Below, piece by piece: positions 1 to 64,000 of a stretch of 64,000 nt of DNA. The stretch is from Cladorhizidae sp. MBARI D1340-BT2 (Eukaryota; Porifera; Demospongiae; Poecilosclerida; Cladorhizidae). The DNA is taken from NCBI GenBank assembly GCA_028752905.1, contig JAQNBH010000002.1, positions 17,766,430 through 17,830,429 on the forward strand. The letters run 5' to 3'. Each line of letters opens with the position of its first letter. Position 1 is the stretch's first letter. Made by a program: the position numbers and the translations under genes. Below the pieces are notes generated by a model that did no database searches, was not told the origin of the DNA, and saw only the letters and a list, made by a program, of their open reading frames with translations.

Positions 1-235
1 AAAACAAGTTAAATAAAGGCTAACTATGGGCTAGAAAACAGGTTAAATAAAGGCTAACTGTGGGCTAGAAAACGAGTTAAACAAAGGCTACCTGTGAACA
101 AAGGCTAACTGTAGGATAGAAAGCAAGTTAAACAAAGGCTAACTGTGGGCTTCTTAGAAAACAAGTTAAACAAAGGCCAACTGTGAGCTAGAGAACAAGT
201 TAAACAAAAAAGTTACAGTTGGTGGGCTAGTACTA
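1..235. repeat. About 36-bp tandem repeat
   Basis: Roughly six imperfect units of AACAAGTTAAACAAAGGC / TAACTGTGGGCTAGAA; the array probably continues left of the window. Confidence 0.85.
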
Positions 236-1800
236 TCTCTCACCTGCTTTTCCTCCCAAGAATAGCTGCTTGATTCATGGAGGCACGAAGTTTTGGGGGG
301 GTCTAGTGGTGTTCTAAGTCCTTGGCTGCGCCGTGGAAGCGAAGAAAAGCTCCTCCCAAGAAGTGTGTGACTTCTCCACGAACTATGAAGGGCGTATCTT
401 GTAGAATCACGTGCTACCTCAAAACGCGTAACGCGGAAGATTACGGAAATAGAAAATTTCCCCGTAAGTAAACATTGAAAGACCGTTTTCATGGAATTAT
501 GGCCTTGTACTTAGCTGTGTTAGATCGGTCGTAGCTCAGCAAACCAACTAGCTATGGTGACGCTTCTTAGACCATTTTGAAGGTAATAAGGTGTGCTATA
601 TCTTAGTGCCAATAACTCAAATTTTATATCTTGCGCGAAGTGGGCCCTTTTCGCAGAGCCTGTCACATATTTCTCTATCTTACATACATACAGACACAGT
701 AAAGTCAAGAAGTACAAGAACATATCAAGAAACCACTGAAACTTGTATAAGAACACATTTTGCCAAGCTATTTTATTGCTAAACTAAACCTTGATTGCCA
801 GCATTCAGCATTTTTGAAAATCCATGTTTTTTATAATCCCAGCAGTCATAACTTTGCCACAGTTGACTCATTTTTTGTTGATAGCACTTGTATTGATCTG
901 ATAGAGGAGCTAGACACATTTTTTGTTGACTCGAAGCATTGCCAAGTTACGGTGATTAGAAGAGGTGACCTTTGCAGATTTGTGGTTTATCGCGTAGTCA
1001 TAATACGGCATCCTGCCTTTCTCTCCCCAGTTTAGTTATTGCATTTTGGTCTCGCCCATTTAGCAGCTGCTAGATTAGGCAAACCACAGACCAATTAACA
1101 GCTTTTGGTTTGTAAGTATGGGTGAGAGGGAAGTGTGGGGCAGAAGTGGTCAGTTTTTTTAAAAATTATTAATGTCTTTGATGTCTCTACATGTATCTTC
1201 TGACAAAATATGCCTATAGACTAATCATTTATAGCATTGGAAGGCACATAGATCAAGGAACAATATGAGCATAAAATTATTTGCACACACAGCAATTATA
1301 AATGAAAAAAAAAGTTATGGGCAGTCTATAAATCAAATCGTTTCTCTCTCCCAGTTTCAGGTATAGTCCCCCGCTTAATTAGTCCGGGCCATCACGTTGA
1401 TTAACTTGCAATCTACATCAAATCGAAAACTCTCATAAGGCTATCAAAATAACTTTGAAAGAGAAACCACAACCAAGCGGTCGTCGAGTCAGGATTTGTT
1501 TGAAGTGAAATTGCATTGAAATAAACTACCCAGCTCTTAGAAATAGAGTATTTAAAACTCGGGAATTACTAGCGTATGGATACAACAGTTTCATTGGCCC
1601 CTACCACCCACCTTTTTTTCAAGGTTTTTGATTCCTAGTGAAATAAAATGCCCATCAGATCCAACGTGCTATGCCGTCCAAGGTGGTTTGGAGAAAAGAA
1701 AGGACCAACTTCCTGCACGTCGTTGATTGGTGCCAGTGTGAACATGACAAACGCGCATCGATCCCAACCCAGGTTCTTCAGGACTGGTTGTGCTTCCATT
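236..1800. other. Unassigned stretch
   Basis: No recognisable gene. Short open frames (for example minus 166-492 and plus 760-1035) resemble no family I know and lack clear splice context. It is possible that 3' exons of the hnRNP-like gene are here and missed. Confidence 0.4.
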
Positions 1801-1968
1801 TATATAGACAGGCCTAACCTCTCTTCCTCTGCCCCACTTCTGCTTGTTAGGCCTCTTATTATTTAGCGCAAATAAAGTTGCTATTATATAGACAGGCCTA
1901 ACCTCTCTTCCTCTGCCCCACTTCTGCTGGTTAGGCCTCTTATTATTTTAGCGCAAATAAAGTTGCTA
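1801..1968. repeat. 84-bp tandem duplication
   Basis: Two near-identical copies beginning TATATAGACAGGCC and ending GCAAATAAAGTTGCT; each contains AGGCCTAAC and GTTAGGCCT, an imperfect inverted pair. Confidence 0.9.
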
Positions 1969-3380
1969 AGCACCCATTTAATTGTCCCTACAGTCTTTGT
2001 TAGGTATCCTTAGGGTGTCTTGCTGACAAGGGCTAATATTGACAACATTGTAAAAAGCAAAACAACCCCCCCCCCCCCCCAATATGTGGCAAGCGTATTT
2101 AGCTGCACAGGCTATGCGATAAATTTCAGGAATACTTTTAGGCTAGAATCTCATTAGTTCATTAGCTTCGGTCATGGTATCTTTAGTTGTGCGTAAACCC
2201 CGATGAGCTTCTAGCTGCTTGCTTGCAGGAGACTCTAGTCCCTTCCCAAGTCTTCTAGTGGACAAGTAATGCCTCCACGGCCTATCGAGTTCTGTCAAGT
2301 TACTTTCAGTCTGTGGAAGGCCCGTGGTCCACTATCAGAACTTGCTAGTTCTGAAGGTAATACTGACACGAATACCATATTCACTCAAATAAAAGCAGAC
2401 GTATTACAGCGGGTTGCGGCTATGCACAGCCCACATGCCTGCTGTGGTATAACGCTAGCACAGTACCCACAAAAGAAGAAACGATTACTTTGTCTGATCT
2501 GCTTGCGGCACATTCCCCCCCCCCCCCCCCTTTCTCAGAGTCATTGTGGTTGTGTTTAGAAACACCATGGACACATTTGCCGTCCGTTACCGAGTCCCTG
2601 GTCGCTAACATTGTCAAGGAAGAATTCATTTAGTAAAATAGCTTCTTCATCCTCCTCGAGGAAAGCAAACTCTCCACCACCATCACTTTCCTTCAACAGC
2701 CGGCAGTAGCTTCAGGAATGGCTGGAACGCTATTCTAGCTTCTTTGAAGCAGTGAATACCTCCATCATCACACCCTTCCACAGCATTCTCAAGCATTAAA
2801 AATAAAAAAATCAACATGGCAGCTTTTACTATTCTTGATGAAGGCTAGAGCATCCAATCGAAACCCCGAAGATTAAACTTCAAGTTGATTATTGAGGTCA
2901 TCGTAATATCGTTAATATCAATGGAGAGCTTTTATGGTGTGGTGCCAAGGAGACCATGAGCTGGTACTCATTGCTACAATCAACTATGTCTACTAGAATT
3001 GGAAGGCTACCTTGTCAGGTGCGACTTCTTACTTCTCTTCAAGTGAATATGTTTGTAAAAAGAAAAGGAAGTGTGTACTGTCGCTCATTCTCGTCAAAAT
3101 GGGCACACTCAATTCCTTTTAACACTACCACACACTTATTACCAGTCAATACTGCCTTTCGGAAACGATGCTTTTTTATTATTTTAAAACGCTCTTTTAG
3201 ATCAATTTGAGCATTTCGTAGAAAGTAAGTCGCTGGGAATCATTTTTAATACATATATAAAAAAAGCTCATCTCTGTAGCAATCTATAACACATCACTGT
3301 CGAAACCTTTGTATACACATGCAGACATGCCAATTTAATCATAGCAGCACACAATTATAAACATAGCAACACAAACTCAC
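1969..3380. other. Unassigned stretch with decayed open frames
   Basis: Holds two poly-C runs (about 2067 and 2515), a dispersed-motif copy (2834-2911) and minus-strand sequence at about 2590-2800 in which two adjacent frames give plausible protein-like runs (IHCFKEARIAFQPFLKLLP and GGGEFAFLEEDEEAILLNEF), suggesting a frameshifted relic. No family recognised. Confidence 0.35.
2834..2911 (+). repeat. Dispersed hammerhead-like motif copy (decayed stem)
   Basis: CTTGATGAAGGCTAGAGC, then ATCCAATCGAAACC, then the tail AACTTCAAGTTGATTATTGA and GGTCATCGTAAT. The second stem strand is degraded. Confidence 0.5.
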
Positions 3381-4751
3381 CTCGACTTGTTGGTTTCTGA
3401 ATCATACTTTATCTTCACGTCATGCACTTCTCCAAAAGTACCAAAGTACTGCCGCAAAGTCTCTGGAACCATCATTTTTTTTTTATAGAAAAAATAATAA
3501 TAATAAAACAAAGAAAAACAAACAAATAAGTCCAGGCGTCTAAAAATCTTTTATAATTGCCCACTTAAAAAACTTAAGTATACTAAGAATTTACAAATAT
3601 AGTTTACTAACCATCAGTCGTCTCCCAGCTTAATCCACCAACAAAGATTTTCCTAGTCGTTTCAATATTACAATAAGAGAGAAAATGGCCGAAGTAGGGA
3701 AGGATGTTTAGAATCACAAATCGTCAATCAAATTATCAATGGCCATCACCGTGACAACAGTAGAACATAGGGTAGAAATAAAGGATTAGTCGATAGCAGA
3801 CATTGCCACAGCCTCTTGATGAGATGGTTAGCCCAGCCTAGGCCTTTTGATAGACCTCTACAAGGCCTTACAAAAATCATTTCTTCACAAAACCTATAAC
3901 AAATCTTTGCAACTCCAGGGCAACCTAAAGTCACTTAATCAAAAGGGAAATATTGAATCAACAGAGAATAGAAATGGTAAAGATCTTAACCTAAAAACTT
4001 GAGACTTCAACTTTGTGACCTAAATGGAAAAAAGAAACTTTGGGGGAATTTAGTAACAAACAGAATGAATAAATGTCTTTAGAAAGTTATACATGACAAG
4101 GTTTTAATTATACTATGGCAAGCAAGCAACGACATTTACATAAACCCCAACCTTCTTTACCAAATTACTGAAGGGTTGGGCACTATATTCAAATCAGCTC
4201 AACTGAGAAAAGGCTCACTTCTAAACTACATTAGAGCTAAATAACTAGTTTCCATAGCCATCTCTCATACTTGTCATCGAAGGTCTCCAGTCCATCAGCG
4301 TTCTGTCCATTGCCAGTGCCATCACACGCCTGATTGTCATTTCCACCCGCTTGAGTTTGCTGATAGGAATTGGAATCTGAGAATTGATTGGCATCCATAC
4401 TCCTCGTCGTTTGACAGATCTTAGGCTGTATCTGGAATTAAGAAGTTACAAAGTTCAACAAACAGTGAATCAGAGAGCTTTTCTTTGACTTGGAAACCCA
4501 CTCGAGTTGCCGCCACACTGACAAAGCACGAGGTAAGAGAGCACGTGCCTACTGGTCAGGGCACGTGCGCATGTGTCCGTATACTAAAATACGACCACTG
4601 AGATAGGCAAGACAGTTTTTCTCGATTTAGTAAAATCTATCTAAATGGAAGGGCCTTAGCCTGGTCAAATTTACACCAACATCTTAAACGATTCTTTAAC
4701 GTCGTTTACCTGCTGTTGGGTACAGCTCGTAGCTTCCTGACCCCCAGACAT
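3381..4751 (-). CDS. hnRNP A/B/D-type RNA-binding protein, N-terminal exons (RRM1 start), partial
   Basis: Four minus-strand exons join in frame: 4710-4751 (start codon, MSGGQEATSCTQQQ), 4271-4431 (Gln/Asn/Gly/Asp-rich leader ending ETFDDK), 3612-3652 (KIFVGGLSWETTD, the RNP2 strand of an RRM) and 3381-3462 (TLRQYFGTFGEV, DVKIKYDSETNKSR). Donors are GTAAAC, GTATGA, GTTAGT and GTGAGT; acceptors are TTCCAG, GACTAG and TTCCAG. The RRM then breaks just before the expected RNP1 (GFGF) exon. I did not find that exon in 1-3380, so it lies off-window or in an exon I missed. The DDxKIFVGGLSWET signature is typical of hnRNP A/B, D and Squid proteins, which bind nuclear RNA; Musashi/DAZAP relatives are alternatives. 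The gene is divergent from OGDH, 1.67 kb between start codons. Confidence 0.85.
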
Positions 4752-4835
4752 AATCTTGGATCTAATTCCCTAGTGAAGAATACGTCGCAATAGTTGTAAC
4801 TGATTATATCCGGTAACACCCACAAATGTATATAA

Positions 4836-4848
4836 AGTTCAAAGGTTA
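4836..4848 (+). promoter_or_regulatory. DR1-like nuclear receptor site 1
   Basis: AGTTCAAAGGTTA fits a direct repeat of AGGTCA-like half-sites with 1-nt spacing at two mismatches, the type bound by HNF4/RXR (NR2) receptors. It lies 85 bp upstream of the hnRNP-like start codon, inside a 48-bp block repeated at 5134-5181. Confidence 0.4.
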
Positions 4849-5159
4849 TTCATGCTCTACAAACTTTCGAAGATAGGTCGTTGCGTTGTAGTAACCGATG
4901 AAGCTACTCGCCTTCTCTTCCAAAGACTTTCTGTCTGTCAGCGTAAAGGTATTGCTACAATGTGCTAGGTCGTCATCCTTCCATTCCTGCAGAAGTGGAT
5001 GCAACTGTTTAGACTTGTTTAAGACTTGTTTAATATGTCTTGTTTAATATATGTATAATTTGTATTCTATATTATATATCTAACAACCCTGTGATACATA
5101 AAATAAAATAAATAAGAAGAAAAAGAAAAATTGTCCGGCACCACCCACAAATCATAAAA

Positions 5160-5172
5160 AGGTCAAAGGTTA
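5160..5172 (+). promoter_or_regulatory. DR1-like nuclear receptor site 2
   Basis: AGGTCAAAGGTTA matches the DR1 consensus at 12 of 13 positions. It sits in the second copy of the duplicated block that begins TCCGG and contains ACCCACAAAT. Function is inferred only from motif match and location. Confidence 0.45.
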
Positions 5173-6303
5173 TTTTTGCTGAAGAATAGTGCTCTGCTCC
5201 CACTTTCAACTCCTCTTGCTTGTTTGGAAATAACAAAGGAAAGGAACTGAAGGTTTGTGCTTTTGTGTAGATTTAGTGGCTCTGTTGTTTCCCGAAAACA
5301 ATTAGTTTTCACTCTGCTTTGCAAACTAGTACCTTGTCGTAGAGTTTTGGTTTGGTGGTTGTCTATTTTGATTATTCAGGACTTGCATGAATAACGAACG
5401 ACACCCCTTGTAGAGGTATGTATTCTGTCTCTGTTTTCTCTCCTATCTCTCTTCTCTCTCACACTCTAGCTAGCTAGTTAACCAGTCCCACCCTGAAATA
5501 CTATGCCAGTCATGCCAACCGGAATGCAACCTTCAAGGCTGCTTGCTGTATCCTGGGTCTAGTGCTTTGAGCTAGGATGTCACTGACAACTTCTGTACCT
5601 AGTTACCTGTGTGTAACTTCCATAGTTTTGTACAGCTTATTTTGATAGTTTGCAAGAAGAAGAAACAAACAAACCAACTCTGTGCTCAGCTATATTGAAC
5701 TTTCCTTGCTTTGCTGTGTGTGTGGAGAGAGTGAGTGTGAGAGAGAGAGAGTTTCTGTGTGAGAGAGAAAGAGTCTGTGTGTGTGTGTCATTTGAATATG
5801 TCTAGTGTGAACGTTTCCTCCTCAATGCCCAGAGTTTGTTGTGTAACACTGCAATGCGTGTCTCATGTGAATACTTTGTTCGCTCTCTATGTCCTGCATA
5901 TTGTTCACGAAAGTGTTTCATGTGCACAAGCATGCAAATATAGAGTTTCCATGGGGAGGGAAAAAATTCCCGAAGTGTAAATAAAAGACAACAACTTTTT
6001 CAATTACAATTCAGCTTCAAACACTGGCCAACAGTGTAGCAGTGTTTGATGCAGAGTTTTGAGTTGTGAGAGGGGTGAATAAAAAGATGACCTTCGCTTT
6101 GAAGTGGGAGTGAAAGGATCTCTTGCCTATATTATACGAATATATATGATTTATGCACATTAATTTTTTCCTCTCTCTGAGATTGACGCTGATTCATTCT
6201 GCAATTTTGGAATGAAAGTAAAATACACATTACGATTCGAAATTTTTGAGAGGAGAGGTGGAACCTTCACCTTGAGTAGAGTGGTTACCCATGGCAACCC
6301 CCC

Positions 6304-6334
<31 letters not shown>

Positions 6335-6424
6335 ATACACACACTTTTCTTCCCATCTCCATCTGTGTGAGACATTGTACTAAGCGTTGTCTGTCCACAC
6401 TCGATATCTCTCAACCTGCAGGGG

Positions 6425-61378
<54,954 letters not shown>

Positions 61379-62790
61379 GTGAGCATTATATCACATAACA
61401 TACACACGTCTACGTACCATGTGGGACTCCTCCCACCATTGTACAGGTCCTTTGGGTTGTTTTATTAAATTTATTTATTTAAATTATAGTCGTTGCTTTT
61501 AGGATTTTATGTGGATGGGAGTCGGGGATTATGAGAGTATAGGGGTGCCATGGGGTGGGGGGACAAAGATGCGGAGATTTATCAACCACACTGCTCTCTT
61601 TTGTGGACCATTTCTATTTCAAAGTGAGCCTTAAGCGAGTCATGCACTTCTTTCTCCATCTATAAATACTTCAGACTTATGTATAAAATTGAAAAAGCAT
61701 TAATTATTATAGTGACTACATACATACATGTAGGTGTACACTTATCTTACTCACTGGCTTTGTTTGTGTAACAGTAATAGTTATAGCTCTAAGCTTTTTT
61801 TTGTCAAGTGCTAAGAGACCATCTATTCTTATGCAAATACAAGATGCAATTTAGTTCACCCAGTGAGGCAAGCAGATGGAAGCCACACATTGCTACATCG
61901 CTCTACATTTACAACAAAACTTGCAGTGTATAAGTCCATCCATGAACACCTCTCTCTCTCTCAAGTGAAAAGTACTTCAAAGATAAGTACGAGTGTCTGT
62001 GTAGCCTTCCTCCAGCAGAACCTGTCTGGATGAGACTAGTCATGACAACAGTTGCCATCTCCAGCCATATTTGTAGAATATATAATTCTTCTCCCCCTCC
62101 TCCCTCCACCCTCGTCATGAAGCCAAGCCAGAAGTGAAGTTCTATGACTCTGTATCTTATAACAATACAGCAGTCTACCGGGCATATGCAGGTAAGTTTA
62201 GATCATTAAAAAAAAATTATTTACACCTATAGTCGCTTCTAGTCGCTTCTAGAGGCCAATTGGTTAATTTAAGAATATATATATATATATATATAGTAAA
62301 ATTAAACATAATAATAATAATAATAATAACAATAAAATAATAATAACAATAAAAATTTAAAAAAATTCCAAGTTTGCACCTGTAAACACTAATTGTTTAA
62401 AGAACATACATATAACTTTTAAAAAGCAAACAAAAATTTCTCCCAATGAGTTCTCAGTTGACACGGTGAAGATGCAGCAATAACTTTCTCGACAATCGAC
62501 TTTAAATTTACGCACTCGACGTTTCGAGGCTCTAGCCTCCATCAGGAGTAATGAGATAAGGCTCGCGTGAGGTTGATACTTGTCCACTTACAAGTGGAAG
62601 AAAGAAAATGGAACACAGAACAAAACTGAAAGAGAAACGAAACCAAGTGGAATCAATAATAACATTTAGATACAATAATAATTGTTATTTAAATAAGTAT
62701 AAGCAGACAGAGTAATAACAGCAGAGGAATCAGCAGGTGTTTGTGTTAAGTGGGACTGTAATAGAACATTTATTATCATTATGTAAATAA
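61379..62790. other. OGDH intron 11, unique part
   Basis: No OGDH exon found. Contains a single sequence at 62168-62195 closely similar to the 33-bp unit of 28757-29284 and ending in a strong donor-like GCAGGTAAGT, plus a dispersed-motif copy at 62450-62560 and AT/TAA microsatellite at 62275-62350. Confidence 0.5.
62450..62560 (-). repeat. Dispersed hammerhead-like motif copy
   Basis: On the minus strand: CTCCTGATGGAGGCTAGAGC, CTCGAAACGTCGAGTGCG, with an AGGCT/AGCCT stem and a 2-nt loop, then the AACTGAGAACTCATT tail. OGDH intron 11. Confidence 0.55.
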
Positions 62791-63535
62791 TTATAAGTTA
62801 GTTAGTTATAGTTACTTAGTTAATTAGTTAGTTCATTTGTTAGTTAGTTACTTAGTTACAGTTACTTAGTTGCTTACCTAGTTGCTTAGTTACTTCGTTA
62901 GATAATTAGTTAGTCACTTAGTTAGTTACTTAGTTAGTTAGTTAGTTTCTTAGCTGGTTACTTAGTTAGCTACTTAGTTAGTTAGATAGTTACTAGTTAG
63001 TTAGTTAGAGTTAGTTAGTTAGTTAGTTAATAGTTAGTTAGTTACTTGTTAGTTAGTTACTAGTTAGTTAGTTAGTTACTAGTTAGTTACATAGTTAATA
63101 GTTAGTTAGTTACTAGTTAGTTAGCTATTTACTAGTTAGTTAATTACTAGTTAGTTAGTTAGTTACTAGTTAGTTAGTTAGTCTAGTTAGTTAGTTAGTC
63201 ACTAGTTAGTTAGTTAGTTACTAGTTAGTTAGTTAGTTACTAGTTAGTTAGTTACTAGTTAGTTAGTTACTAGTTAGTTAGTTAGTTACTAGTTAGTTAG
63301 TTACTAGTTAGTTAGTTAGTTACTAGTTAGTTAGTTAGTTACTAGTTAGTTAGTTAGTTACTAGTTAGTTAGTTAGTTGTTAGCTAGTAGTTAGTTAGTT
63401 ACTAGTTAGTTAGTGACTAGTTAGTTAGTTAGTTACTAGTTAGTTAGTTAGTTACTAGTTAGTTAGTTAGTTACTAGTTAGTTAGTTAGTTACTAGTTAG
63501 TTAGTTACTAGTTAGTTACTAGTTAGTAGTTAGTG
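62790..63535. repeat. AGTT-rich minisatellite
   Basis: AGTTAGTTACTAGTTAGTT units of 19-27 bp, strongly A/T and G skewed. OGDH intron 11. Confidence 0.93.
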
Positions 63536-64000
63536 GAGTGTTTCTATAGGAAGGAGCAATGAGTGAATTAGTATCTTAGGTTTCTTATCTCTCAAGGTTG
63601 CCAACAGATACAGTAGGCACTGTGGATTGAGACTTGCCTATTGACAATAAAACCAAACAAGGCATTGGTTGTTTCTGTACATGCTAGCGTTTAGGCTAAG
63701 AACCCGAGTAGTGATTTTAACTAAAGCCAGCTTCTGCTTCACTTGAGTATAAGCATAACTCTAGCACAGCAGGTTATGAAGTTTGTGTCATGAGATCTGC
63801 GGCTGAATCATTAACTGTCTTCAAAGCAGCTAGCTATCTACATACAGTGTATGGTGGTTCACTTCTTTGTTCTGCTTGGTTGTCGAAACACTAATAGCCA
63901 TCTACTTTAGCTCCTGCCATTTCAGTAACTGTGGTGTTCTTTAACTAGAGTAGGGTTAGTTCAGCCTCGATGGAAAACCGCTTGCTTTATTTAAAGGGGA
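63536..64000. other. Unassigned right end of window
   Basis: No exon or repeat recognised; still inside OGDH intron 11 if the gene continues to the right. Confidence 0.4.

Larger units (their letters stand above)
4752..6424. promoter_or_regulatory. Head-to-head intergenic region between hnRNP-like gene and OGDH
   Basis: It separates two divergent start codons, so it must hold both promoters and 5' UTRs. Visible content: a duplicated 48-bp block with DR1-like sites (4808-4855 and 5134-5181), CT- and GT/GA-rich microsatellites (about 5425-5470 and 5715-5795), and a poly-C/CA tract at 6299-6345 just upstream of OGDH. No third gene is evident; short open frames here look non-coding. Transcription start sites cannot be placed by eye. 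Confidence 0.6.

Noticed and set aside
166..492. Minus-strand 108-codon open frame as a gene
   Set aside because: No recognisable domain, overlaps a tandem repeat, no splice or promoter context.
62103..62190. OGDH exon 12
   Set aside because: The open frame ending AVYRAYAG before GTAAGT does not match the OGDH sequence expected after DEPLLTQ, and the phase does not fit.

Overview
This window is animal nuclear DNA: GT-AG introns, a spliced mitochondrial enzyme gene, an animal-type hnRNP gene, a Ty3/Gypsy retrotransposon and dense tandem repeats. An early-branching marine invertebrate, most plausibly a sponge, fits the two single-exon POT-like transporters and the compact genes swamped by minisatellites. 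The taxon is an inference from gene style, not something the sequence proves.

Layout. 1-3380: repeats and unassigned DNA. 3381-4751 (minus strand): the first four coding exons of an RRM-type hnRNP gene, which runs off-window or into unrecognised exons to the left. 4752-6424: a head-to-head intergenic region with a duplicated block carrying nuclear-receptor DR1-like sites. 6425-61378 (plus strand): the first 11 coding exons (505 codons) of mitochondrial 2-oxoglutarate dehydrogenase E1 (OGDH). Its 1515 coding bases are spread over about 55 kb; the second half of the protein lies to the right of the window. Nearly every OGDH intron is filled by one or more different minisatellites, some reaching to within a few bases of a splice site. 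Intron 1 (18.9 kb) and intron 9 (21.1 kb) are the largest.

Intron 9 holds nested content: a Cys/His-codon-rich minisatellite, a POT/SLC15-like transporter on the plus strand (41313-43131, one apparent frameshift), an apparently intact Ty3/Gypsy element on the minus strand with identical 226-bp LTRs (43176-47879), a 52-bp E-box array, a roughly 100-copy 37-bp array whose units look like miniature splice-site pairs, a 59-bp array, a second transporter on the minus strand (56862-58727), and a telomere-like array.

Several non-autonomous inverted-repeat elements are visible (14.7, 15.3, 17.0-17.7, 25.9-26.1, 37.6-38.3 and 48.2 kb). A dispersed motif of the form CTGATGA - hairpin - GAAACGTCGAG recurs at eight or more places on both strands with pairing-preserving changes; it resembles the catalytic core of a hammerhead ribozyme but is imperfect. 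A decayed transposase-like gene at about 24 kb seems to have seeded the minisatellite next to it.

The clearest functional unit is OGDH, the thiamine-diphosphate E1 component of the TCA-cycle 2-oxoglutarate dehydrogenase complex. The hnRNP gene may share its promoter region. The transporters are independent intronic genes.
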